Part shown: piece after piece, positions 1 through 8,037 of the stretch
How positions within the stretch are numbered: the first letter of the stretch is position 1
Layout of the letters: each line of letters starts with the position of its first letter
NCBI RefSeq assembly: GCF_006715495.1
Contig: NZ_VFNI01000001.1
Coordinates: 310,001-374,000, forward strand
DNA from: Herbaspirillum sp. SJZ106
Lineage (GTDB): Bacteria; Pseudomonadota; Gammaproteobacteria; Burkholderiales; Burkholderiaceae_D
Length of the DNA stretch: 64,000 nucleotides
Direction: 5' to 3'
Notes under the pieces: model-generated
What the model was told of the DNA's origin: nothing
What the model saw: only the letters and a program-made list of their open reading frames with translations
The model's database searches: none
Position numbers and translations under genes: made by a program

Positions 1-542
1 CCCGCATGGTGCATTACGAAGACCATAGCGCCATACGGCGCGAACCCATTGAACTGACCAAGGCCCGCAGCCATTACGTTGAACAACAGGAAAGGCATCG
101 CCAGGCCTACGTGAGCCTGCGGCAGGCGAAGAGGAATGCTATTGAAAGCGGGAGACCTGTCGAGGCACGGCTTGTCAGCGACACCCAGGATCTGGAGCGG
201 CAGATGGCGATGGCCAAGGCAAACTATGTTGCGCTGCAAGCCGTGGAAGATGCGGAAATGCCTGCCTTGCAGGCAATGGCCCAGCGCAATCGCGAGCTGA
301 GGCAATTAAGCGAACATACCCTGTATTCCATGCTCGACGATAAGCTGACGTCCTTGCGGCAACAAGGATATGCGTCATTGGCGGCGGTGCCTCCGCCCAA
401 GCCCGCCATCGATGACATGGACTATCTGGCCCAACGCTATCACGTCCGCCTGAGCCAACTGGAACAGGCGCCCGAAGAGAATCGCCAGCATATCGCCGCA
501 CTGAAGGAAAAGCTGGCGTTTCTCGCGCCGGTGAGGACGTGA
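1..542 (+). CDS. C-terminal part of an unidentified coiled-coil protein (5' end outside window)
   Basis: The reading frame is open from the first base of the window to the TGA at 540-542, so the gene probably begins upstream. The ATG at position 6 has no visible ribosome binding site because only five bases precede it. The visible 178 residues are hydrophilic, rich in Gln, Glu, Arg and Leu, with long predicted helical stretches and a Pro-rich break (VPPPKPA). No enzymatic motif is seen. Its position beside type III effector genes makes an effector or structural accessory protein possible, but that is inference only. Confidence 0.5.
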   Translation, partial: RMVHYEDHSAIRREPIELTKARSHYVEQQERHRQAYVSLRQAKRNAIESGRPVEARLVSDTQDLERQMAMAKANYVALQAVEDAEMPALQAMAQRNRELRQLSEHTLYSMLDDKLTSLRQQGYASLAAVPPPKPAIDDMDYLAQRYHVRLSQLEQAPEENRQHIAALKEKLAFLAPVRT

Positions 543-712
543 CGAGCGCGGCTGACCGGCTGTTTTTGGCATGAACGATCCTGATCTGCAAGGACCAACC
601 ACATTCGCAAAGCGGGGAGTTCATGATACTTGTGCTTGCCTCGACCGATAGTGGGCGATAGTGGAAGGGCAGGTCGCGGCGCCAGTTCTCCGGTGAACAG
701 AGATTCGAGTGG

Positions 713-1111
713 TCAGCAGGCGCGTCGAAACGAGAACTGCGAATAATGTTTCGCCAGCAGTTGCAGCATCTCGGGTTCGGTCAAGGGCGGGCCGTCGACC
801 TTGATGCGGGCCGGGAAGAACGTACAGCGTTGGGGTTCGATCTTGCCCGCCAGGATGGGGCTGGCGGAAATCGCCGCCGTCACCGCGTAGGGAAAGATCG
901 CATCGGTGTGCGCCAGGTCCGATTTCATCACCAGCCCGGCGCGGATCTGGGTGACGGCCGAATTGTCGGCGATACAGACCACATAGACGTTATCAATGTT
1001 GCCATAGTCCCTGGGATCGACCTGGTATATGCAGTGCGTGGCAGATTGGTCGGCGTCGAACAGGCAGTCCATCAAAGGCATGGCAAACGCCGCCGAAAAT
1101 ACTTTTCCCAT
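713..1111 (-). CDS. hypothetical protein downstream of tpsA
   Basis: A 132-residue protein of unknown function. The start ATG at 1111 is chosen because the minus strand has AAAAGGAG seven bases before it; two in-frame ATGs further upstream lie too close to or before this site. The sequence has a central hydrophobic stretch (residues about 35-75) but no clear signal peptide or known motif. It lies 57 bases after the tpsA stop on the same strand, so it may be the last gene of the tpsB-tpsA operon. I do not recognise the family. Confidence 0.55.
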   Translation of the reverse strand: MGKVFSAAFAMPLMDCLFDADQSATHCIYQVDPRDYGNIDNVYVVCIADNSAVTQIRAGLVMKSDLAHTDAIFPYAVTAAISASPILAGKIEPQRCTFFPARIKVDGPPLTEPEMLQLLAKHYSQFSFRRAC

Positions 1112-1168
1112 CGTCATTCTCCTTTTCAAGTCGTCACGGCCGCGCGTCGATCAAGGCGGCGCCCGCGT

Positions 1169-4150
1169 TCAGAATGTTTCCGTGATGCCCTGCGGTAGCC
1201 GGATACCGCCACTGACGATGCGCAGGAACAGTTCTCCGCTGTGGGCCGGGTCGCTACCTTGCGGCAGCAGGGCCACCGGCGCGTTATAGGATTCGGTGCG
1301 GGAGCCCCGCTCGCTGGCGATCGCGGCGCTGGCGCTCACGGGAGCGACACTCACGGGAGCGGCGCGCAGCGTGAGCCTGCCATCCACGTAACGCATCACA
1401 TAGTTGTTCGAACTCAGGCCCGACACCCCGATGCGGTATTGTCCCGCCTGGATTGCGCCTTGCGCATTGCCGCCATATACCAGGGCGCCGGTCAGCGAAG
1501 CTGCGTTGTCGCCGCCGACGAAGCCGCTGTAGCCCACGCCGTTGCCGCCGGCCCACGGCGTGCCGGCAGTGGCGGCTGCATCATTGGCGGTGACGATCAG
1601 GGTGGCGGGGGAAATGCGCAGGCCGGCGCCGGCGATGGCGATGTCGTAGCCCTCCTGGCCGGAATACAGGCCCCCCAGGCTGAGCGTCCCGGCGCCGGTG
1701 CTGTAGTAGCCCGCGTCGCGCGCGGCGCTGGTATAGGTCAATGCGCCCGACAGGACTGCGCCATTGCTGGCGGTATAGCTCAGGGTGCCGCCGGCGGTGC
1801 CGTCATAGTCGCGCACGCCGTCAACGGGGGTGACGGTGGTCGGGCGCAGGAAGCTGCGCAACAGCGGCAGCGTATTGCCGTCATAGATCCGCCACTGGCT
1901 GCTGCCGGTGCTGTTGCCGATGTCCCAGCCGGCCGCAGCGTAGGTCGAGGCCAGGCTGGCCTGGCCCGCCGTCAGGCCGCGTGTGAGGGCATCGATGGCG
2001 CCGTCGTTGCCGCCGTATCCGGGGCCATTGGCATCCAGCCAGAACGATGACCGGATGCTTGAAACCGCTCCGTTGTAGCCCACCAGCGCGCCCTGGTAAG
2101 CGACTGCGGCATGGACTGCTCCGCTGGCGTAGCTGGTGGAGATGGTGGCGCCCGCTACGTTGTAGCCTGCCAGCCCGCCCACGTATTCATCGCCGCTGAC
2201 GTTGCCCGAGGCGTAGCTGTTGACCACCGTGCCGCTGTTGGAACCCACCAGCCCGCCGGCGAAGCGCCCGCCGCCGACGGCACCGCCGCCCACCGAATCG
2301 ACGATCCAGCCGGAGCTGGCGCCGGCTACTCCGCCTACGTTGGTCACGCCGTAGACGGTCGCCGTGTTGATGATGTGTTCGCTGCGGGTATAGTTTTGCC
2401 CGGCCACGCCGCCGACGTTGTTGCCGCCCGAGACATTGCCGCTCACGCGCACGTTATAGATCTCGCCGAAGCTGCTGCCGACGGCGCCGCCGACGTTTTC
2501 GTTGCCGCTGATGTTGACGTTGGCCAGGTTCAGGTTGCGCACCATGCTGCCGCCGCTGGTGTAGCCGATGAAGCCTACCGCGTTGCTGGATGGCCGCTGT
2601 ATCGTCAGGCCCGACACCGTATGTCCCAGGCCATCGAAGACGCCGCGAAACTCCGCGCCCCAGGCGCCCAGCGGGACGAAGCCCAGCCCGCCGTTCCAGC
2701 TGGCCGTGGCGCTCGCATCGATATTGCTGCCCAGCGCAAAGTAGCGGGTGGTGACATTGTCCAGGCTGGCGTTGACGGCTTGCAGCGTGGCCAGGTCATT
2801 GATCACGGTGTAGCTGTTGCCGGCGATGGACAAGGTCGGATTGCTGCCCGACAGCGTGACAGCGGCGTCGCTGACGGTGAAGCGACCGGAGCCACTGGCG
2901 GCGCTGCCGCCGTTGGCGGTGTTGGGATTGATGACCAGTCCGGCATGGTTGCCGGTGGCCGTGACATCGGCCAGCACCTTGACATCGTTGGCCGCCGTCA
3001 GTGTCAGCGTGGTGTCGGCGCTCCAGCTGACGCGGTCGGTCACCAACAGGTCGCCGCGTCCGGCGCTGCTGCCGCTGCTGCTCTGCAAGACCACATTGCT
3101 GGCGTTGAGGCTGGCGCCCAAGGCGGCGCCGCTGATGTCGCCGCCGCTGGCGGCCACCTTGAAATCCACCGGGTCGATCAGCCAGGTGCCGGTGGCGCCG
3201 GCGGCGGCGCGAGTGTCGATTCGCACGTCGTCGGCCACCTGCACGCGGGCGGCGCTGGTCTCGATGAAGCCGCCATCGCCATTGCCATTGGTGGAGGATG
3301 CATCGAGTGTGCCGCCTACCTTGACCAGGCCGTTCTGCATGTCGCCCATCAGGACGATCTCGCCGTGGCGCCGCTCGACGCTGCGCGCCTGGATCACGCC
3401 GGTGTTGTTGACCACCGCCTGCGTCAGCGCGTCAGCCGCTTGCGCACTCAATAGCACGGTGCCGCCATCGGCTACGATCAGCTGGCGGTTCTGCGCCAGC
3501 GCCTGCGCGGTGCCCCGGTCGATGCGCACCTGCAGCAGGCCATCGCCATTGAAATCGAGCGTCATGGCGCTGCCGGCGGCCAGCGTCACATTGCCCAGCC
3601 GCGCCGTGAGCGTGCCGTCGTTGCTGACCTGGCCGCCCAGCAGGGCGATGAAACCGCCATCGGCGGCCGTGATCCGGCCGCGATTGGTGACGTTGCCGGC
3701 ATTGCCGCTCAAGCGCAGTTTGCCATTCATGAAATCCTGGTCCGACAGACCGAAGGTGGAGGCCACCAGGCCGCCGACGTTGACGCTGGCGCCGGCGCCG
3801 AACAGGATGCCGTTGGGGTTGATCAGGAACACCCTGCCGTTGGCGTTGAGATTGCCGAATATCTCGCTGGCGCCGCTGCCCAGTACCCGGTTCAGTGCGA
3901 TCGCCTCGCGCGAGGGCTGCACGAAGTTGACGCTTTCCCCGGCGGCGATGTTGAAGCTGTTCCAGTTGATGGCCAGCTTGTCGCTGCCCTGGGTGATGGT
4001 GGTGACGGCGCCATTGCTGGCGATATTGCCGCTGCCTGCGCTGATCGCCCCGCCGGTGGGGGCGGCGTTGGCGGCGGCGGCCAGCAGTAGCAGGGGAAAC
4101 AGGGCGGGGTAGCCGTAGGCACGGCCGGCGTCACAAGGGAGTCGAGGCAT
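1169..4150 (-). CDS. two-partner secretion exoprotein (TpsA, filamentous haemagglutinin type)
   Basis: A 993-residue secreted protein of the TpsA family. Residues 1-30 form a signal peptide ending in a run of Leu and Ala (cleavage near ANAA). Residues about 30-170 form the haemagglutination-activity (TPS) domain with the diagnostic NPNGI motif. Residues about 530-700 carry repeated Gly-rich GLUG-type units (GGVAG, GGLVG). The region after about 790 contains YDG/MBG-type beta repeats, including RDYDG. The start has AGGA eight bases upstream. It follows its transporter gene by 33 bases. Family knowledge says such proteins cross the outer membrane through TpsB and act as adhesins or toxins. No C-terminal toxin domain is seen, so an adhesin is the better guess. 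Confidence 0.9.
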   Translation of the reverse strand: MPRLPCDAGRAYGYPALFPLLLLAAAANAAPTGGAISAGSGNIASNGAVTTITQGSDKLAINWNSFNIAAGESVNFVQPSREAIALNRVLGSGASEIFGNLNANGRVFLINPNGILFGAGASVNVGGLVASTFGLSDQDFMNGKLRLSGNAGNVTNRGRITAADGGFIALLGGQVSNDGTLTARLGNVTLAAGSAMTLDFNGDGLLQVRIDRGTAQALAQNRQLIVADGGTVLLSAQAADALTQAVVNNTGVIQARSVERRHGEIVLMGDMQNGLVKVGGTLDASSTNGNGDGGFIETSAARVQVADDVRIDTRAAAGATGTWLIDPVDFKVAASGGDISGAALGASLNASNVVLQSSSGSSAGRGDLLVTDRVSWSADTTLTLTAANDVKVLADVTATGNHAGLVINPNTANGGSAASGSGRFTVSDAAVTLSGSNPTLSIAGNSYTVINDLATLQAVNASLDNVTTRYFALGSNIDASATASWNGGLGFVPLGAWGAEFRGVFDGLGHTVSGLTIQRPSSNAVGFIGYTSGGSMVRNLNLANVNISGNENVGGAVGSSFGEIYNVRVSGNVSGGNNVGGVAGQNYTRSEHIINTATVYGVTNVGGVAGASSGWIVDSVGGGAVGGGRFAGGLVGSNSGTVVNSYASGNVSGDEYVGGLAGYNVAGATISTSYASGAVHAAVAYQGALVGYNGAVSSIRSSFWLDANGPGYGGNDGAIDALTRGLTAGQASLASTYAAAGWDIGNSTGSSQWRIYDGNTLPLLRSFLRPTTVTPVDGVRDYDGTAGGTLSYTASNGAVLSGALTYTSAARDAGYYSTGAGTLSLGGLYSGQEGYDIAIAGAGLRISPATLIVTANDAAATAGTPWAGGNGVGYSGFVGGDNAASLTGALVYGGNAQGAIQAGQYRIGVSGLSSNNYVMRYVDGRLTLRAAPVSVAPVSASAAIASERGSRTESYNAPVALLPQGSDPAHSGELFLRIVSGGIRLPQGITETF

Positions 4151-4183
4151 GATGTGTTCCTGTGAGGGGCGATCGGAGGGGAG

Positions 4184-5911
4184 TCAGAAGCTCTTTGCCA
4201 GTTGCAGCCAGAAGCGCGGCAACTTGTCGGGTTCGGAAGTGGCCGGCGGGCCGGTGCGCCAGGCCAGCGTCGCTTGCAAGCGGTATCCTTGCGGGTGGCT
4301 CCAGCGCGTTCCCAGTCCGATACCGGAAAGATTGCGCAGGTTGGCGCCATCGCTGGCCAGCGGGCTGTGGTTCAGGCGCCCGCGTGCGGCATCGGCAAAG
4401 GCAAACGCCTGCCATTGGAGGGCCAGCGCGCGGCGCAGCTCGACGTTGAGCATGACGGCGTCGTCGGCCGGGGCTTCGCCGGAGGGGTAGGCACGCACGG
4501 CGTAGGGGCCGCCCATCGAGAATTTCTGTGCCGAATCCAGATTGCCCGCGGCATATTGGGCGCTCAGTTGAAGCAAGCCCTCCCATTGCGATCCCAACGC
4601 CTGCAGCCGGGTGGCCTGCAGGCTGCCATAGGAAAAACGGCCTTCGGTACGGTGCCCGACCCGGTCGTCGGCGATATCCGCAGCGGGCAGTTGCAGACGG
4701 CCCAGCGTCACGCCCAGCAGTGCCCGACTTTGCCCGCCGCCCAGCCAGCCGTCAGCGCTGTCTGCCGTCACTGCGGTAGTGGCGGTATCGATGCGTTTGT
4801 TACGACGCGAATCGATGAGGCCGATGCGATCATTGAAGCGCTTGGTTTCCAGGCGCAACTGCAATCCCACATTGAGGCGGCGGCTGCGTACCAGTGGATA
4901 GGCCAGGACTGCAGATCCCAGCCGCGCGCTACCGGATGCATCGAGCCGTGAAAAGTCGGCGCCCACCCGATACGCCATGACCGCATACGAAACATTGACG
5001 GTGGCGCCGGCCGCGCCCAGAGGCAACTGGTAAGCCAGGCGGCCGTAGTTGAATCCGCTGCCGGCGCTGATGGCGTTGAACTGCAACTGGTCGCCGATGC
5101 CCAGCGGATTGTTGAGTGCCAATGCCGCATTGGCATGCACGGCGCCCGTGTAGCGATTGCCGTGGTTGTCCAGGCTGACTTCGCCTTCGGCATTGCGCTC
5201 ATCGGCCACCTGCACTTCGAGGTCGGTGCTGCCCACCGAGCTGCCCGGGGTCAAGGCCGAGCGCAGCGCCACGCCCGGCAGGTCGTTGATCAGCAGCAGT
5301 TCCCGTTCCAGCCGGGTGCCGACCAGCGGCAAGCCCAGGCCGATCCGGTCCAGTCGTTGCCGCAGCGCGGCGTTGTCCATCCGTGATGCGTTATGCAGTC
5401 GGATTTCGCCCAGACGTCCTTCCAGCACCAGCAGACGCACCAGGCCCTGGTCCAGTTGCTGGGCAGGCAGATAGGCGCGCGCCAGCAGGTAGCCATGTTC
5501 GCGGTAAAAGCGGGTGATGCGAACGGTGGCTTCATCGAGCGTGGCCAGGCTGCGCTCCGGGCCGACCAGGTCTTGCAACAGCCGGGCCAGGAGGTCTGGT
5601 GAAAATGCCATGGCGCCTTCGATACGAAAACCGCTCACGGAAAATCTTTCCCGACCGATGTCTGCCGGCAACGGTGCGGCGCCGAGCGGCGCTTCGGCCG
5701 GCAGGCTCTGGTTGCCCGGCGCGACCAATGGCTGCGCCGGGCGCAGGTCGCGTAGCAGTTCGCCGGCGCCCGGCAGGCTCTGTCCGTGGGCCGCCGAGGC
5801 GGCCAGGCTCAGCATCGGGCCGATGGCCCATAACGTGCGTCGGAACCTTTTGCGATCATCCGCACGCAAGCCGGCGGACCACTCCCCTGTTGTGTTGATT
5901 GAGGCAACCAC
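4184..5911 (-). CDS. two-partner secretion outer-membrane transporter (TpsB, ShlB/FhaC type)
   Basis: A 575-residue outer-membrane protein. After an N-terminal export signal come a POTRA-type periplasmic region (residues about 85-235, with FSVSGFRIEG opening the first POTRA) and a long C-terminal beta-barrel ending in FWLQLAKSF, with an aromatic last residue as usual for barrel proteins. The start is set at a GTG because AAGGGGA lies six bases before it; a longer ATG-started version would begin 48 bases earlier without such a site. It is first in the operon and would secrete the TpsA encoded 33 bases downstream. No hrp box is visible upstream, so it may not belong to the HrpL regulon. Confidence 0.9.
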   Translation of the reverse strand: MVASINTTGEWSAGLRADDRKRFRRTLWAIGPMLSLAASAAHGQSLPGAGELLRDLRPAQPLVAPGNQSLPAEAPLGAAPLPADIGRERFSVSGFRIEGAMAFSPDLLARLLQDLVGPERSLATLDEATVRITRFYREHGYLLARAYLPAQQLDQGLVRLLVLEGRLGEIRLHNASRMDNAALRQRLDRIGLGLPLVGTRLERELLLINDLPGVALRSALTPGSSVGSTDLEVQVADERNAEGEVSLDNHGNRYTGAVHANAALALNNPLGIGDQLQFNAISAGSGFNYGRLAYQLPLGAAGATVNVSYAVMAYRVGADFSRLDASGSARLGSAVLAYPLVRSRRLNVGLQLRLETKRFNDRIGLIDSRRNKRIDTATTAVTADSADGWLGGGQSRALLGVTLGRLQLPAADIADDRVGHRTEGRFSYGSLQATRLQALGSQWEGLLQLSAQYAAGNLDSAQKFSMGGPYAVRAYPSGEAPADDAVMLNVELRRALALQWQAFAFADAARGRLNHSPLASDGANLRNLSGIGLGTRWSHPQGYRLQATLAWRTGPPATSEPDKLPRFWLQLAKSF

Positions 5912-6085
5912 GTCGCTTCCCCTTTTTATCGCCGGGCGAGAAAGCCTGGCTGTCGACACTGCCGGTTTTGTTGCGCCTGTTTATTCAGGGCCGGCGCGTC
6001 GAGGCGCTGGCGTGAAAATACTGTAGGACAATTCGCCAATCGAATGTCTCAACATTCCTCACGCCGGGGAACCGATGTAAAAGTG

Positions 6086-7450
6086 CTATCGCACGGCACT
6101 GGAGGGCGCCGGACGCGGCTGGTCGCATTCCTCGAACACCAGGTCGACATTGGGATGGGATGGCGTGCCTCCCGGCAGCCAGCGCAGGCTTTTGACCGCC
6201 ATCCAGAGATGCAGGGAGGCAATCCACTCGCTTTCGCTATAGGCATGACGCGAGATTTCTCCGGTGCGATGGGCAACCTTGCAGCGCACCTTGATATGGA
6301 CGTTGTAATTGCCGCGCAGCGTCCAATAGCTCACGTTGGGGTTATCGCTGCAACTCATTGGCGTCGGTTGCCTGAAGACGACTCCCGGGACGTAACCAGC
6401 CCGAAAGAGTTCTTCTTCGCTCAACCGCGCTGCTCGCAGCAGGGTGATGAAACCGTCAGCATCGGGATACATCGTGGAACTGCTGGTGCGAAGGTTGGCA
6501 AGTCCCGAAACGAACGTCTTGAAGTAAGGCGCGAAAGTGTCGATGACCTCAAGGTTTTGCTCACGCAACGCCTGGTTCAATTCATTGGAGCTGACGGTAT
6601 AGGTGCGCACCGCAATCATGTCGCGCAGGTCGCCGTCGATGCCGTCGTTCCGCATCGCCTCCTCGACTTCTTTTGCATATTGCTCATACAGTTTTCGGCA
6701 TTCTGCGGGTGGGGTGTAGACCATCTTGTGGCGCAGGATGCGACCGCTTTCGAACAAAGCGCGAAAGTCCTCGCGGTCCTGTTCGCTGGCACGGTAGCCG
6801 GGTGAGATGCCAAGATGGGCGAAGACATCGAACACAGGCCCATCGCCCCCGGCTGCGCGCCGTGCAAACTCCCGCACGATGCGCTGGCGCTGCGGCTCGA
6901 AAAGGATACTGCGGGTCTGCTCGTGGCGTTGCTCCAGTTCGGTATGATCGTCCGCCGGGGCCTGCATATGACGATCGTTGATCAGGTCGAGATAGCGGCT
7001 TAGTGCCACATGCAATTGCGGCGTCAAATCCTGGCGTAGACCGATGTCGCATCGCTGGTACTGGATGAGCGTGGCTTCCAGGTGCGACAGCAACAGTTGC
7101 GGTGCTTGTGGCGAGTCGTTATCGACCGTCAGGCTCTGTTCGGCATGGGCAAACAGCGGTTTGGCGAAATCGGTGCCGTCCAGTCTGTCGGATTCGATCA
7201 GTTCTTCCTTGATAGCATCCATTGCCCGACGCAGCTCGACAAGCGCATCGAAGTTGGGCGAGCGCCCGCATTGCAGATAGGCATGTATGGCCAGTTCCAT
7301 CTCTTGCTGCTGCAGCGGCGGCAGCGTCTCGAACAGCGCACGGATAGCCTGCGGCCGCGGCGCCGGCGCCGGCGCCGACTGGACGACGGCCAAGGACACG
7401 TCGGCAGATCCGACCGGAGGGGTATTGCGGATAGGTATGGAGCGGAACAT
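6086..7450 (-). CDS. probable type III effector with mono-ADP-ribosyltransferase domain
   Basis: A 454-residue protein. The C-terminal third fits the R-S-E class of ADP-ribosyltransferases (VIP2/SpvB/HopU1 type). IAVRTYT..SNELNQALR (residues 279-296) matches the helix before the active site. LLRAARL (R339) fits the NAD-binding Arg strand. GVVFRQPTPMSCS (356-368) matches the pattern G-[VI]-x-x-P-x-F-x-S-T-S with SCS in place of STS. YSESEW supplies the E-x-E pair (E406, E408). Spacing (27 and 40 residues) is plausible. The N-terminal 270 residues are not recognised and start with a Pro/Ala-rich segment typical of secreted effectors. The start ATG follows TTGGAGG. ADP-ribosyl transfer to a host protein is inference; target unknown. 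Confidence 0.65.
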   Translation of the reverse strand: MFRSIPIRNTPPVGSADVSLAVVQSAPAPAPRPQAIRALFETLPPLQQQEMELAIHAYLQCGRSPNFDALVELRRAMDAIKEELIESDRLDGTDFAKPLFAHAEQSLTVDNDSPQAPQLLLSHLEATLIQYQRCDIGLRQDLTPQLHVALSRYLDLINDRHMQAPADDHTELEQRHEQTRSILFEPQRQRIVREFARRAAGGDGPVFDVFAHLGISPGYRASEQDREDFRALFESGRILRHKMVYTPPAECRKLYEQYAKEVEEAMRNDGIDGDLRDMIAVRTYTVSSNELNQALREQNLEVIDTFAPYFKTFVSGLANLRTSSSTMYPDADGFITLLRAARLSEEELFRAGYVPGVVFRQPTPMSCSDNPNVSYWTLRGNYNVHIKVRCKVAHRTGEISRHAYSESEWIASLHLWMAVKSLRWLPGGTPSHPNVDLVFEECDQPRPAPSSAVR

Positions 7451-7464
7451 GTTCGAGCCTCCAA

Positions 7465-7490
7465 TAAAAAACGGCGCCCGCGGGCGCCGT
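7465..7490 (-). terminator. rho-independent terminator
   Basis: On the minus strand the palindrome GGCGCCCGCGGGCGCC, extended by one pair, is followed by six Ts. It lies between the 52-residue gene upstream and the ADP-ribosyltransferase gene, whose ribosome binding site starts only a few bases after the T-run. It would end or attenuate transcription coming from the upstream gene. Confidence 0.8.
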
Positions 7491-7519
7491 CATCAAGTTC
7501 AGTACATGCTGAAATAATG

Positions 7520-7678
7520 TTATGGATAGACGCCGAACAGGTCGTCGACGTCGTATTTCCGGTGGGCGCCGGCAGCAGGGGCCGGGTTGCCTGGCTGCGC
7601 TTGCGCTGCAGCCGTGTAGTGTTGATCTTCCTCACGCGAAGCGTCAGGCAAGACCGGCGATGTCGTCTGCGGTTTCAC
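7520..7678 (-). CDS. small protein of unknown function (52 aa)
   Basis: A GTG-started frame of 52 residues with a near-perfect ribosome binding site (AAAGGAG, four bases before the GTG). A longer version from an upstream ATG is possible but lacks such a site. The protein is hydrophilic, Pro/Ala/Gln-rich in the middle and ends in KYDVDDLFGVYP. It is followed by a strong terminator and then by the ADP-ribosyltransferase gene. No family is recognised. Composition is compatible with a small secreted protein or a partner of the neighbouring effector, but nothing in the sequence decides this. Confidence 0.5.
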   Translation of the reverse strand: MKPQTTSPVLPDASREEDQHYTAAAQAQPGNPAPAAGAHRKYDVDDLFGVYP

Positions 7679-8037
7679 TTTGCTCCTTTGATCGGTGAGT
7701 CTGGCTTGTCTGGTCCGGCCGTTGCGTTCCCCCAAGCCTTGCGAACAAGGGGCCGGTCTCTTGCATGTTTCGGCCAATGCCGGGGAACAGGCCGCGGCGA
7801 TATTCTGCCGCGGCCGGATGCGCTATTAGGGTCAGGCGCCTGACCAGGTGGCGCGGCCTTCTTCTACTTGCCGCCGAACGGAGCGCCAGGTGAACGTGGC
7901 TGTTCGGCGGGAAGCGCGGTCATCGGTCCGGAATCGAAACGGGGGGATTTCTTTTTCGGAGACGCCGTTCGACAACAGGTTGAAGAGTGTCGCGCTTGCC
8001 ATGTTCATGAATGTCGCCAATGAAGAAAAGGTTCCGT
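7679..8037 (-). other. intergenic stretch between NEL effector and 52-aa gene
   Basis: This 360-base stretch holds no convincing gene. A minus-strand frame of up to 69 codons ends at 7832, but its possible starts lack a good ribosome binding site. A perfect 16-base palindrome (GGTCAGGCGCCTGACC) sits at 7829-7844 without a following T-run. A weak hrp-box-like pair (GGAACC, 15 bases, ACATTCA) can be read on the minus strand at 8008-8035, overlapping the 3' end of the NEL gene; it could drive the two genes downstream. Confidence 0.3.

Noticed and set aside
2111-3454. Long open frames opposite tpsA (also 2817-4112)
   Set aside because: They run antisense to a clear TpsA gene, are Ala/Arg/Gly-rich and lack ribosome sites; shadows of GC-rich coding DNA.
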